A DNA stretch of 5,458 nucleotides from the NCBI GenBank assembly GCA_030150595.1, contig JASLFQ010000237.1:1-5458 (forward strand), read 5' to 3'. Positions 1 to 5,458 of the stretch are shown here, piece after piece. The translations under genes were made by a program, and so were the position numbers. The notes under the pieces are model-generated. The model searched no databases and was not told where the DNA came from. It saw only the letters and a program-made list of their open reading frames with translations. Source of the DNA: Aquirhabdus sp. Its GTDB lineage: Bacteria > Pseudomonadota > Gammaproteobacteria > Pseudomonadales > Moraxellaceae. Position 1 is the stretch's first letter. Each line of letters starts with the position of its first letter.

Positions 1-669
1 CCCAATAACTATGCTTCGAGTAAAGCACAGGAAATTAGTGAGTTAAAACAGATTCCTACATTGGCATTGATTGCAACGGGCGGCCGTATACCGGAGCAAT
101 GGGCTGAAGCTAAGCCGCAGATGGATTTCTATGATTTTAAAGCAGATGTCGCACAACTCTTGCATTCTGCACGAATTGCGGTTAATTTCGATAAATCGAC
201 GCGTCCTTGGCTACATCCTGGCCAAAGTGCGGAGATTATGCGGCAGGGAGTGAGCATTGGCTATCTAGGACGATTACATCCATCCTTAGAGAGCGCATTG
301 GATTTAGGTGTTACTTGGGTGGCGGAGTTAGATGTATTAACACTAACCGCACCACAGCAATCTAAATTTACAGAATTGTCACGTTTTCCATCAGTTAGAC
401 GTGATATTGCTGTTTTAATTAGTGATAGTATCCAAGTAAGTCAAATTCAAACAACAATTGCATCTGTGGCAGGTGGTTCATTAACGCAATCTTGGTTGTT
501 TGATGAATATACTGGGCAAGGTGTTGAGGTTGGGAAGCGTTCTCTTGCATTTGCTTTATTGTGGCAACACCCAGAGCGCACTCTAGAAGATACGGAAATT
601 AAAGATGGAATGCAGCGTGTGGTTGAGGCGCTGTCTCATACCTACGGAGCAACTTTGAGGGCATCATGA
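1..669 (+). CDS. pheT: Phenylalanine--tRNA ligase beta subunit, C-terminal part (5' end outside window)
   Basis: PheT is the beta chain of the cytoplasmic alpha2beta2 enzyme that charges tRNA-Phe with phenylalanine. The frame is open from base 1, so only the last 222 codons are present; the family is usually near 790-800 residues. Window residues 1 to about 115 match the end of the catalytic-like B6-B7 module, with the conserved FYDFKADV (43-50), HPGQSAEI (72-79) and GRLHP (90-94). Residues from about 121 to 222 form the ferredoxin-fold anticodon-binding (FDX-ACB) domain: [12 protein letters not shown] near 128-139, [18 protein letters not shown] near 167-184 and the typical PERTL near 191-195. 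The gene ends in TGA, and its last codons overlap the start of ihfA by 4 bases, as in the pheS-pheT-ihfA operon of many gammaproteobacteria. It shows no sign of decay. The family identity is secure; the missing N-terminus lies upstream. Confidence 0.97.
   Translation, partial: PNNYASSKAQEISELKQIPTLALIATGGRIPEQWAEAKPQMDFYDFKADVAQLLHSARIAVNFDKSTRPWLHPGQSAEIMRQGVSIGYLGRLHPSLESALDLGVTWVAELDVLTLTAPQQSKFTELSRFPSVRRDIAVLISDSIQVSQIQTTIASVAGGSLTQSWLFDEYTGQGVEVGKRSLAFALLWQHPERTLEDTEIKDGMQRVVEALSHTYGATLRAS
657..660 (+). promoter_or_regulatory. Shine-Dalgarno of ihfA inside the pheT 3' end
   Basis: GAGG lies 5 bases before the ihfA ATG and inside the final codons of pheT. With the ATGA stop/start overlap at 666-669 it supports translational coupling: ribosomes finishing pheT can restart on ihfA. 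It also fixes the ATG at 666 as the start. Confidence 0.7.
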
Positions 670-962
670 CTGCACTAACTAAAGCCGAAATGGCAGACAA
701 TTTAAGCGAAAAAACGGGCATTAATCGACGCGAAGCAAAACAACTGGTTGAGTTGTTTTTTGCTGAAATCTCTAATGCACTGATCTCGGGTGAAGTGGTT
801 AAATTATCGGGTTTTGGTAATTTTGAACTGCGGAATAAACGCCAGCGTCCAGGTCGCAATCCAAAAACAGGCGAGGAAATTCCAATTTCTGCACGTCGCG
901 TGGTGACTTTCCGCGCTGGACAGAAGTTCCGTCGCCGTGTTGGTGAAGGTTCGGACGAATAA
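666..962 (+). CDS. ihfA: Integration host factor subunit alpha
   Basis: IHF-alpha pairs with IHF-beta to form a nucleoid protein that binds specific sites and bends DNA sharply, assisting transcription, replication initiation and recombination. The protein is 98 residues, the normal length (the E. coli protein is 99). The N-terminal helices (about 1-45) carry [10 protein letters not shown] and the [11 protein letters not shown] stretch; [11 protein letters not shown] follows at 46-56. The DNA-binding beta arm at 61-80 holds [13 protein letters not shown]; Pro66 corresponds to the E. coli proline that intercalates at the DNA kink. [14 protein letters not shown] (74-87) is the closing signature. 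The [10 protein letters not shown] arm and ISARRVVTF distinguish IHF-alpha from HU and IHF-beta. It starts in the pheT stop codon region with a good Shine-Dalgarno, so it is probably co-transcribed with pheT; a further promoter inside pheT cannot be excluded. An intrinsic terminator follows 24 bases after the stop. Confidence 0.97.
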   Translation: MTALTKAEMADNLSEKTGINRREAKQLVELFFAEISNALISGEVVKLSGFGNFELRNKRQRPGRNPKTGEEIPISARRVVTFRAGQKFRRRVGEGSDE

Positions 963-986
963 TTCGACTGATCTAAACTCATTTTT

Positions 987-1024
987 AAAAGACCTTCGAG
1001 CCGAATAGCTTGGAGGTCTTTTTG
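987..1024 (+). terminator. Intrinsic terminator of the pheT-ihfA operon, probably bidirectional
   Basis: A long hairpin has arms at 987-1001 and 1008-1022. The outer part AAAAGACCT/AGGTCTTTT pairs perfectly, the inner part includes two G-T pairs, and a 6-base loop sits at 1002-1007. It ends in a run of T (1019-1023). Read from the other strand it also ends in TTTTAAAAAT, so it could stop transcripts coming leftwards from the SRPBCC gene, for which I see no nearer terminator. Confidence 0.88.
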
Positions 1025-1124
1025 TTGTGACCTTTTTGCGGCTTTGATCATGCTTGAGTTTTTTGGAAAGTATCATCTAGCTTACACTCTGGTATAAACA
1101 CTTTATTGCTAATCATGGCCTTTT

Positions 1125-1140
1125 AAAGTTGAAAAGTTGA
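1125..1140. repeat. 8-bp tandem duplication AAAGTTGA x2
   Basis: Two perfect adjacent copies of AAAGTTGA occupy 1125-1132 and 1133-1140 in the gap between the convergent ihfA and SRPBCC genes. There are only two copies, in AT-rich DNA, so it may be chance or a slippage product. The rest of the gap 1025-1197 holds no gene that I can support. Confidence 0.5.
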
Positions 1141-1197
1141 TTGTGGCTGATATGAGATTACGGTTCCAGATTTAATGTTTACTTTGCCATGCCACTA

Positions 1198-1668
1198 TTA
1201 CGTCTCAGCAAGCACTTTTAGATTCTGAAGTCCTTTTTCAAGATCTTTACCAAGAAATTTATCCATATTAAAGAAAATTCCGATGAGCTTTGCGAGATAA
1301 GGCTTTGGTCCATGCATGCTCCACGTGAGAACGGTCATTTGATCAGACGATTGTAGAATGAACTCTACTCTGTTGTGGGCTTCGAAGGGTTTAGTTATTT
1401 CAAGTTGAATGGTAATTTGGGTCGCTGGAGATGAGGTGATAATTTCCATGCGCCCAGTCCCAGCTTTTCCTTTCCAAGCATAAATAGAGCCTTGACCATA
1501 TGGGCTGCCGCTGAAAGTTCTTTCCATGAGCGGATCTAATTTGTCCCAAGGAGACCAAGATTCCCAGCAGCGGAAATCATTAATTAATGCAAAGATCTTT
1601 GCAGGTGATGATTGGATACTGACTGATCGTTGGATACTAATGGTATCTGATTGTGTATGTATAAACAT
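1198..1668 (-). CDS. SRPBCC/START-like (polyketide cyclase-type) family protein
   Basis: This 156-residue protein has the hallmarks of the small SRPBCC (Bet v1-like, START-like) family. The N-terminal strand ISIQRSVSIQSSPAKIFALI (10-29) leads into DFRCWESWSPWDKLDP (31-46). SGSPYGQGSIYAWKG (53-67), GRMEI (72-76), ITKPFEAHNRVEF (91-103) and TWSMHGPKP (115-123) follow, and the C-terminal helix spans about 124-155. The fold makes a deep hydrophobic pocket that may bind a lipid-like or aromatic ligand; no ligand can be named from sequence, and catalysis is unproven for this subgroup. I chose the ATG at 1668 because no other usual start codon occurs between it and the in-frame stop upstream. GGAG lies about 13 bases before it, a long spacing. 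As I recall, many relatives carry an N-terminal membrane anchor that is absent here (see findings). It appears to be a single-gene unit convergent with ihfA. Confidence 0.85.
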   Translation of the reverse strand: MFIHTQSDTISIQRSVSIQSSPAKIFALINDFRCWESWSPWDKLDPLMERTFSGSPYGQGSIYAWKGKAGTGRMEIITSSPATQITIQLEITKPFEAHNRVEFILQSSDQMTVLTWSMHGPKPYLAKLIGIFFNMDKFLGKDLEKGLQNLKVLAET

Positions 1669-1707
1669 AATCGTGAAATCACTCCGATCATAGCGGTAAG
1701 CTCGATA

Positions 1708-1713
1708 ATTATA
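1708..1713 (-). promoter_or_regulatory. Candidate -10 box for the SRPBCC gene
   Basis: A perfect TATAAT reads on the minus strand 40 bases before the SRPBCC start, at a distance giving a leader of about 30 bases. No good -35 is present at 16-18 bases (AGAATC at 17). A 5-bp inverted repeat, GTCAT-A-ATGAC (1717-1727), sits just upstream of the box where a regulator could act. The box falls in AT-rich DNA and may be chance. Confidence 0.35.
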
Positions 1714-1716
1714 CTA

Positions 1717-1727
1717 GTCATTATGAC
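1717..1727. repeat. Short inverted repeat GTCAT-N1-ATGAC upstream of the SRPBCC gene
   Basis: The arms at 1717-1721 and 1723-1727 are perfect inverted copies around a single base. The repeat lies between the candidate -10 box and where a -35 would be, a typical operator position. At 5 bp per arm it could easily occur by chance. Confidence 0.3.
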
Positions 1728-1842
1728 TGTGATTCTGGCTCACTCTTTGCTCAAAGCATAAGCTGATTTAGATGGATGTACTATCTATTTCATTTGGGTT
1801 ATGGATTGTTGCAGTCACATATTCTTCAGAGTAAATAAAAGT

Positions 1843-2178
1843 TCACTTCTTTGATTGATTTGATCGTAGTGCTGCTTCATAGCCACGTTTTGCCCAAATT
1901 GTGGCTTGTTCAAAGTCTTCAAAAATTTCTTCTGGCGCTTGATAATAAGACATTTTGATCATTTTGCCATGACGGTCAAATTCAAATTGAGATAGGCCTA
2001 ATTGTTCGAAAGCAGGGCTACTTGTGGCATCGGCTTTGAGGTACAAAACATCATCTGCAACGAGACCAAACATCAGACCCTGATGATAAATGCCAAAACC
2101 GCCAAACATGCGTTTAGTCTGAATGATACCAAAGGGTGCAAAGACCTCATGTAGATAAGCGACAAATTCGGTTGTCAT
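1843..2178 (-). CDS. TfoX/Sxy-type protein with only the N-terminal domain
   Basis: This 111-residue protein matches the TfoX N-terminal domain. FVAYLHEVFAPFG (5-17) is followed by KRMFGGFGIYHQGLMFGLV (22-40), then DDVLYLKAD (42-50), the FEQLG / FEFDRHGK region (57-72) and MSYYQAPEEIFED (76-88). The C-terminal helix spans about 89-106. Full-length Sxy/TfoX of E. coli, Haemophilus and Vibrio is about twice as long, with a second C-terminal domain, and co-activates CRP-dependent competence genes. Here only the first domain exists and the reading frame ends naturally. Short proteins of this kind are widespread and their role is not established, so a competence function should not be assumed. The start is supported by AAGGA 9 bases upstream (2188-2192). 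It is probably its own transcription unit, because the plsB terminator lies directly before it. I see no clear terminator after the stop. Confidence 0.88.
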   Translation of the reverse strand: MTTEFVAYLHEVFAPFGIIQTKRMFGGFGIYHQGLMFGLVADDVLYLKADATSSPAFEQLGLSQFEFDRHGKMIKMSYYQAPEEIFEDFEQATIWAKRGYEAALRSNQSKK

Positions 2179-2187
2179 GGCGGATTT

Positions 2188-2192
2188 TCCTT
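2188..2192 (-). promoter_or_regulatory. Ribosome binding site of the TfoX-like gene
   Basis: AAGGA on the minus strand ends 9 bases before the ATG at 2178, which supports that start over a downstream one. Confidence 0.6.
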
Positions 2193-2203
2193 GAGCACGT
2201 TTT

Positions 2204-2209
2204 ATTGTA
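2204..2209 (-). promoter_or_regulatory. Candidate -10 box for the TfoX-like gene
   Basis: TACAAT (5 of 6 to consensus) on the minus strand would give a leader of about 20 bases that includes the AAGGA site. The matching -35 position falls in the plsB terminator stem and reads GGGAGC, which is poor. The call rests on the -10 match and on the need for a promoter after the terminator. Confidence 0.25.
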
Positions 2210-2219
2210 AATGAACCAT

Positions 2220-2250
2220 AAAAAAAGCTCCCTGAATCGAGAGCTTTTTT
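2220..2250 (-). terminator. Intrinsic terminator of plsB
   Basis: It starts 6 bases after the plsB stop. A hairpin with arms GCTC/GAGC (2227-2230 and 2241-2244), extended by A-T pairs on both sides to about 10 bp, encloses a 10-base loop. On the minus strand it ends in seven Ts (2220-2226). The plus strand also has a T run, so it could act in both directions, but only plsB feeds into it. Confidence 0.85.
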
Positions 2251-2256
2251 GTCGAC

Positions 2257-4890
2257 CTATTTTTTAGCTCTTGGTTTTCTTTCTTTCTTCTTCGCAAGAC
2301 CCGCAATGGCGGACTGAACTTCTTCTTCAGTGACGTTGGTCATATGTTGTAATGCGTTCAGCGTTTCTGCATTCAGCACTAATCGCGCATCTTGTGCCAT
2401 ATTGATCAGGCGGTGGTCGAAGTGAATTAAACCATCAAGAATAGTGATGTATTTCAGTTCAGCCAAGGCCGAAACAAAGCTGCGGAATAGTGCCTTATCG
2501 AAGAATTCTGGTGAATTGAATTCATACAGCACACCTAGACGCTGCCCAAGCAAATGACTTAAATCTTCCACTTGTTTGGAGGTAATACGTCCAGAACCTT
2601 GTTGCACTAACAATGTTACCGTCATGAAATAGCGTTCTAAGCTTTGCTGAACAGGCGCAGCAAGGACAGATAGTTGATTATAGCTTTCGCTGTTAGGTTG
2701 TGGGCTATATAGAGTATTTGAACCGTCTTCCAGAACCAGCTCTGCGGCAATCAACGCTTTAAGCTGCTGATCGATTAGACCTTCCAGCATGTTGTCATTC
2801 CATTTCAAGAATAACTCTGCTTGCAGGAATGGATACAGTGTGCGAACAACACCGCCAATTTCTTCACGGCTAATGCGTCCATTATGCTGCACTAATGATG
2901 CGATCAGCGATGGCATGATGAATAAGTGCAAGATGTTATTGCGGAAGTAGGTCAATAATACGCCCTGACCTTCTTCAATCGTAATCATATCGCCGAGTAG
3001 GTGATTGACGCGCTTAATGAGCTTTAACTTGAGACCATATGCAATCATTTCGCGCCCAGAGAGCGTGGTGATTTCGACACGTTCATCGTAAGGTACTGCT
3101 TGGGCAAGAGAGCGATAGGTGTCTAATTGTTTAATACAGGTTTCTTCATCGAGTGCGTGTTTAGGTGTTGCCAAAAGCACGAGCGATAATAAAGTCACTG
3201 GGTTGAGTACAGCTGCGCGATTGATATTGCGCATGATTCTTTCTGCAACGTCATCAACGACCAGTCGCGCTTCATGAGAGAGCGGTTCGTTGTTGTCGGT
3301 GACTTTAATCTTGTCAGCGCCATGTGCTTTGAGAATTGGATCCAAGAAGATAGGCTCACCGAAGCTGACGTGGACTTTACCAAAGATGCGTTCAATTTTA
3401 CGAACGGCCTTAATGATGCCCCAGACGGATTCTGATTCTTTGGGTTTGCCTGACATTTCACCGACATAGGTCCCGCCTTCCATCAGGCGTTCATAACCAA
3501 AATAAGTCGGAATAAACGCGATGGGCTTGCCAGAGGCGCGCATGTTACTGTGAATCGTCATCGCCAGCATGCCAGTTTTTGGTGGCAGTAGGCGTCCAGT
3601 ACGTGAGCGTCCGCCTTCGACAAAGTATTCAATGGGATGATTGCGCACTAAAATACTGTGCAAATATTCCTTAAAGACAGCAACATAGAGTGGGCTTCCT
3701 TTAAATGAGCGACGAATGAAGAATGCGCCACCTCGACGAAGGAGAGAGCCGACGCCTGGCAGGTTGAGATTGTCGCCTGCTGCGATATACGGAACCATCA
3801 TGCCGCGTTTATAAATCACATACGACATCAGCAGATAATCAACATGGCTGCGATGTGATGGGGTGTAAACCAGTTCGTATTCATCGGCAATGCTACGAAT
3901 ACTTTGGAAATGATGAACTTCAACGCCATCATAGAGTTGTGTCCACAGCCACGTCAGCGTCCGTTCGAAGAAACGAACTGCAGAGTGGGAATAGTCAGAT
4001 GCGATCTCATCTAAATAGCCACGTGCTTCTAGGCGAACATCATTTGGTAGCTTGGTGCCACGCGCGATTTCGCGCTCAACAGCAGCAGTGACGCCTGATG
4101 AGTTGATAATGTCTTCGACCATATTCCGACGGTCGGATAAGTCAGGCCCTAAAACGGCCTCACGCTGTCTGGTTAAATAATCGCTGAGATATTGGATGAC
4201 GCGACCTGCAATGGCGCCCGTATTCTCGATCTCTGACGATGTTTCTGTGATTAATTCGCGTAGTGAAAGTGGTTCGTGAAATTCCAGAAATGTTTGTCGT
4301 CCATGAATGGCAATATTCACCGATTGTTTCAATACGCTTGGTGTTGCCCATGAGTCAGCAAACAAAAGTTTAAACATGGAGTCTTCTTTGTCTGGTGCAC
4401 GACCCCAAAGCACCGTAATTGGAACAAGTTCAACATCAAGGTCTCTGTGGTGTTTGATGATGTCGATTAAACGAATGAGACGTGGTGATTCTGAATCACT
4501 TGGATCGCGGAAAGGATTGCCTTCGTTGCCTGTTTTTAAGTAGAGAATCGAGGAGTTTTCGTCGAAATGCAGCCCAGTCATTGGATCAAAGGGTGCAATC
4601 AAGTTGCGACGGCGCGCTTCACTATCCACGAGCAAAGCAGTACTTTTCGAGTGTTCAAACAAGACATAACAGACAGGGCGATTAGACGAATTTTTCTGGA
4701 TGACAGAAACCGCTGAGTGATCTGTTTGCTGTGTGTTCAGATCATGTGTTTTGTCGTTATTGTTTTCTGACAAAGCTTGCAGTTTTGGAGGAATTATTCC
4801 GAGGACTTCTGGTTTCGCAACGATGTCGAGTAGCTTTCCAGACACACGGCGATAGAAATTACCAAAACCCGAGCCGACTTTATTAGACAT
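2257..4890 (-). CDS. plsB: Glycerol-3-phosphate 1-O-acyltransferase PlsB
   Basis: PlsB transfers a fatty acyl group from acyl-ACP or acyl-CoA to position 1 of sn-glycerol-3-phosphate, giving lysophosphatidate, the first step of phospholipid synthesis at the inner membrane. All four acyltransferase motifs are present in order. Motif I is HRSHVD, the HX4D pair His346/Asp351 that forms the catalytic centre. Motif II is GGAFFIRRSF (387-396). Motif III is FVEGGRSRTGR (423-433), which binds the substrate phosphate. Motif IV is FIPTYFGYE (459-467). An N-terminal region of about 340 residues and a C-terminal region after about 560 flank the catalytic core, as in other PlsB proteins. At 877 residues it is longer than the 807 of E. 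coli. Residues 41-70 are polar and low in complexity, and the C-terminus is a basic tail, KKKERKPRAKK (867-877). The ATG at 4890 follows a weak GAGAGA site (4899-4904), 8 bases away. The gene stands alone, has its own terminator, and is divergent from the corA-like gene. Confidence 0.97.
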   Translation of the reverse strand: MSNKVGSGFGNFYRRVSGKLLDIVAKPEVLGIIPPKLQALSENNNDKTHDLNTQQTDHSAVSVIQKNSSNRPVCYVLFEHSKSTALLVDSEARRRNLIAPFDPMTGLHFDENSSILYLKTGNEGNPFRDPSDSESPRLIRLIDIIKHHRDLDVELVPITVLWGRAPDKEDSMFKLLFADSWATPSVLKQSVNIAIHGRQTFLEFHEPLSLRELITETSSEIENTGAIAGRVIQYLSDYLTRQREAVLGPDLSDRRNMVEDIINSSGVTAAVEREIARGTKLPNDVRLEARGYLDEIASDYSHSAVRFFERTLTWLWTQLYDGVEVHHFQSIRSIADEYELVYTPSHRSHVDYLLMSYVIYKRGMMVPYIAAGDNLNLPGVGSLLRRGGAFFIRRSFKGSPLYVAVFKEYLHSILVRNHPIEYFVEGGRSRTGRLLPPKTGMLAMTIHSNMRASGKPIAFIPTYFGYERLMEGGTYVGEMSGKPKESESVWGIIKAVRKIERIFGKVHVSFGEPIFLDPILKAHGADKIKVTDNNEPLSHEARLVVDDVAERIMRNINRAAVLNPVTLLSLVLLATPKHALDEETCIKQLDTYRSLAQAVPYDERVEITTLSGREMIAYGLKLKLIKRVNHLLGDMITIEEGQGVLLTYFRNNILHLFIMPSLIASLVQHNGRISREEIGGVVRTLYPFLQAELFLKWNDNMLEGLIDQQLKALIAAELVLEDGSNTLYSPQPNSESYNQLSVLAAPVQQSLERYFMTVTLLVQQGSGRITSKQVEDLSHLLGQRLGVLYEFNSPEFFDKALFRSFVSALAELKYITILDGLIHFDHRLINMAQDARLVLNAETLNALQHMTNVTEEEVQSAIAGLAKKKERKPRAKK

Positions 4891-4916
4891 AAAAAGAATC
4901 TCTCAGCATTAAGCAT

Positions 4917-4945
4917 ATAATCAGTTAAGCGGTATCATGCCACAA
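4917..4945 (-). promoter_or_regulatory. Weak candidate promoter of plsB
   Basis: On the minus strand TTGTGG (4940-4945) and GATTAT (4917-4922) are separated by 17 bases, matching consensus at 3 and 4 of 6 positions. The transcript would begin near 4910, leaving a leader of about 20 bases that includes the GAGAGA ribosome site. Other AT-rich boxes nearby, such as TTGACG at 5016-5021 with CATAAA 20 bases downstream, are alternatives with poorer spacing. Confidence 0.25.
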
Positions 4946-4996
4946 TTGGCTTGATGGTGAACTCATTTTAGTTTGTATTTGCGTTGGATTTTATGG

Positions 4997-5017
4997 CGGA
5001 AATTTACTTTATTTCCG
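4997..5017. repeat. Perfect inverted repeat CGGAAAT-N7-ATTTCCG (possible operator)
   Basis: The arms at 4997-5003 and 5011-5017 are perfect inverted copies with an AT-rich 7-base spacer. It lies about 105-125 bases before the plsB start and about 180 before the corA-like start. Two half-sites with centres 14 bp apart are compatible with a dimeric DNA-binding protein. There is no T run after it on either strand, so it does not look like a terminator. Which regulator might bind is unknown. Confidence 0.5.
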
Positions 5018-5063
5018 TCAATTTCAACAGAGTGTCATCAAAGACTGGTAGGGTTGGATACTG

Positions 5064-5072
5064 GGAACTTCC
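5064..5072. repeat. Short inverted repeat GGAA-C-TTCC
   Basis: Four-base perfect arms flank one base in the plsB/corA intergenic region. The arms are too short to claim function by themselves. Confidence 0.2.
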
Positions 5073-5101
5073 ATCAAAAAAAGTTATGCTGACTTCGTAT
5101 T

Positions 5102-5114
5102 ATTGAGTATCAAT
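5102..5114. repeat. Short inverted repeat ATTGA-GTA-TCAAT upstream of the corA-like promoter candidate
   Basis: Perfect 5-bp arms flank 3 bases. It ends 16 bases before the candidate -35 of the corA-like gene, a possible activator position, but chance occurrence is likely in AT-rich DNA. Confidence 0.3.
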
Positions 5115-5130
5115 GGACTGAATACGTGGT

Positions 5131-5159
5131 TTGTGAGCATTCGTTTTTCGAAGTATACA
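5131..5159 (+). promoter_or_regulatory. Candidate promoter of the corA-like gene
   Basis: TTGTGA (5131-5136) and TATACA (5154-5159) each match consensus at 4 of 6 positions and are separated by exactly 17 bases. The transcript would begin near 5166, giving a leader of about 30 bases. GATAAT at 5165-5170 is an alternative -10 box but has no good -35 at 17 bases. Confidence 0.35.
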
Positions 5160-5194
5160 GTTTGGATAATATCAATTTTTAGGTTTTTCATCAT

Positions 5195-5458
5195 ATGACT
5201 ACGCCAAATGTCCCTGAAGTCGAAACCTCGACTGACGACGCTACAGCTGCATCGCATTCACTGTTAACGCAAATTGCGTCAGGTCAGCCGCAAAGTCAAG
5301 GTGTGGTCAACTGTTTTGCGTATAGTCGGAAGACTGGGCTTCGTGTTGCTTATCTGGCGCTGTGTGATGTCAGTGAGGCGATGGCTGCCGATCCTGATAT
5401 TTTTGTGTGGATTGGCCTATTTGAGCCACCAGCAGAAGTTCTGGGTGAGGTGCAGCGT
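5195..5458 (+). CDS. CorA-family divalent metal ion transporter, N-terminal part (3' end outside window)
   Basis: The frame starts at the ATG at 5195 and stays open for 88 codons to the window end. After a polar, poorly conserved leader (1-34) the protein reads VVNCFAYSRKTGLRV (37-51), then an acidic DVSEAM stretch (58-63) and the highly typical FVWIGLFEPPAEVLGEVQ (70-87). This is the first part of the cytoplasmic funnel domain of CorA-type Mg2+/Co2+ channels. The family's two C-terminal membrane helices and the GMN selectivity motif lie beyond the window, so ion specificity and completeness cannot be judged; Zn2+-exporting ZntB-like members share this fold. Only a weak AGG lies 11 bases before the ATG. 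It is divergent from plsB and may share regulatory DNA with it, though no functional link is known. Confidence is good for the superfamily, lower for a true corA. Confidence 0.85.
   Translation, partial: MTTPNVPEVETSTDDATAASHSLLTQIASGQPQSQGVVNCFAYSRKTGLRVAYLALCDVSEAMAADPDIFVWIGLFEPPAEVLGEVQR

Larger units (their letters stand above)
4891..5194. other. Divergent intergenic region between plsB and the corA-like gene
   Basis: These 304 bases hold no coding frame that I can support. They must contain the promoters for plsB (leftward) and the transporter gene (rightward). Both candidates are weak matches, listed separately. Three short inverted repeats lie within it: 4997-5017, 5064-5072 and 5102-5114. 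No hairpin followed by a T run, and no riboswitch that I recognise, is present. Confidence 0.7.

Noticed and set aside
599..1051. Minus-strand open frame of 150 codons covering ihfA
   Set aside because: It is the antisense shadow of ihfA, runs through the terminator, has a composition unlike a real protein and resembles no family I know.
804..1076. Minus-strand open frame of 90 codons across the end of ihfA and its terminator
   Set aside because: It overlaps the well-supported ihfA and the hairpin, and shows no domain signal.
1090..1097. Extended -10-like sequence TGGTATAAA on the plus strand after ihfA
   Set aside because: It has no -35 at a usable distance and would drive transcription only into the convergent SRPBCC gene; it is most likely chance.
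1746..1759. Small symmetrical sequence CTTTG-CT-CAAAG as a terminator of the TfoX-like gene
   Set aside because: The loop is too short, the stem weak and there is no following T run on the minus strand.
3195..3467. Second minus-strand frame inside plsB
   Set aside because: It lies wholly within the conserved PlsB coding region and shows no recognisable protein.
3855..4685. Plus-strand and alternate minus-strand open frames opposite or inside the 5' half of plsB
   Set aside because: All are contained in plsB and show low-complexity or random-looking translations without a ribosome site.
4983..5168. Three copies of a TTGGAT word in the plsB/corA intergenic region (near 4984, 5054 and 5162)
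   Set aside because: The word is 6 bases, the spacing is irregular (about 70 and 107) and the flanks do not match, so it is not an iteron or binding array.

Overview
The window looks like ordinary chromosomal DNA of a gammaproteobacterium, most likely from the Moraxellaceae (Acinetobacter or a close relative). I base this on the gene order pheT-ihfA, an IHF-alpha sequence of gammaproteobacterial type, a long PlsB (877 residues) and moderately AT-rich DNA. The placement rests on remembered family sequences, not on a search. I see no mobile element, CRISPR array, tRNA or rRNA.

Layout. (1) Positions 1-1024, plus strand: the last 222 codons of pheT (phenylalanyl-tRNA synthetase beta chain), overlapping ihfA (IHF alpha) by 4 bases and followed by a strong intrinsic terminator. 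(2) Positions 1198-2178, minus strand: two small single genes, an SRPBCC/START-like protein and a protein that is a lone TfoX N-terminal domain, separated by about 175 bases. (3) Positions 2220-4890, minus strand: plsB, the membrane glycerol-3-phosphate acyltransferase that starts phospholipid synthesis, ending in its own hairpin terminator. (4) Positions 4891-5194: a 304-base divergent intergenic region with weak promoter candidates in both directions and three short inverted repeats. (5) Positions 5195-5458, plus strand: the first 88 codons of a CorA-family divalent cation transporter, cut by the window end.

How the genes relate. pheT and ihfA form the end of the classic pheS-pheT-ihfA operon, whose overlap suggests translational coupling. 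The other genes appear to be independent transcription units: each has its own upstream gap, and terminators or divergent orientation separate most of them. There is no evident pathway linking the SRPBCC protein, the TfoX-like protein, PlsB and the transporter, apart from the shared intergenic region between plsB and the transporter.

I looked for an undescribed system and did not find a convincing one. The best leads are a perfect 7-bp inverted repeat in the plsB/corA intergenic region, a possible frameshifted membrane anchor upstream of the SRPBCC gene, and the stand-alone TfoX domain.
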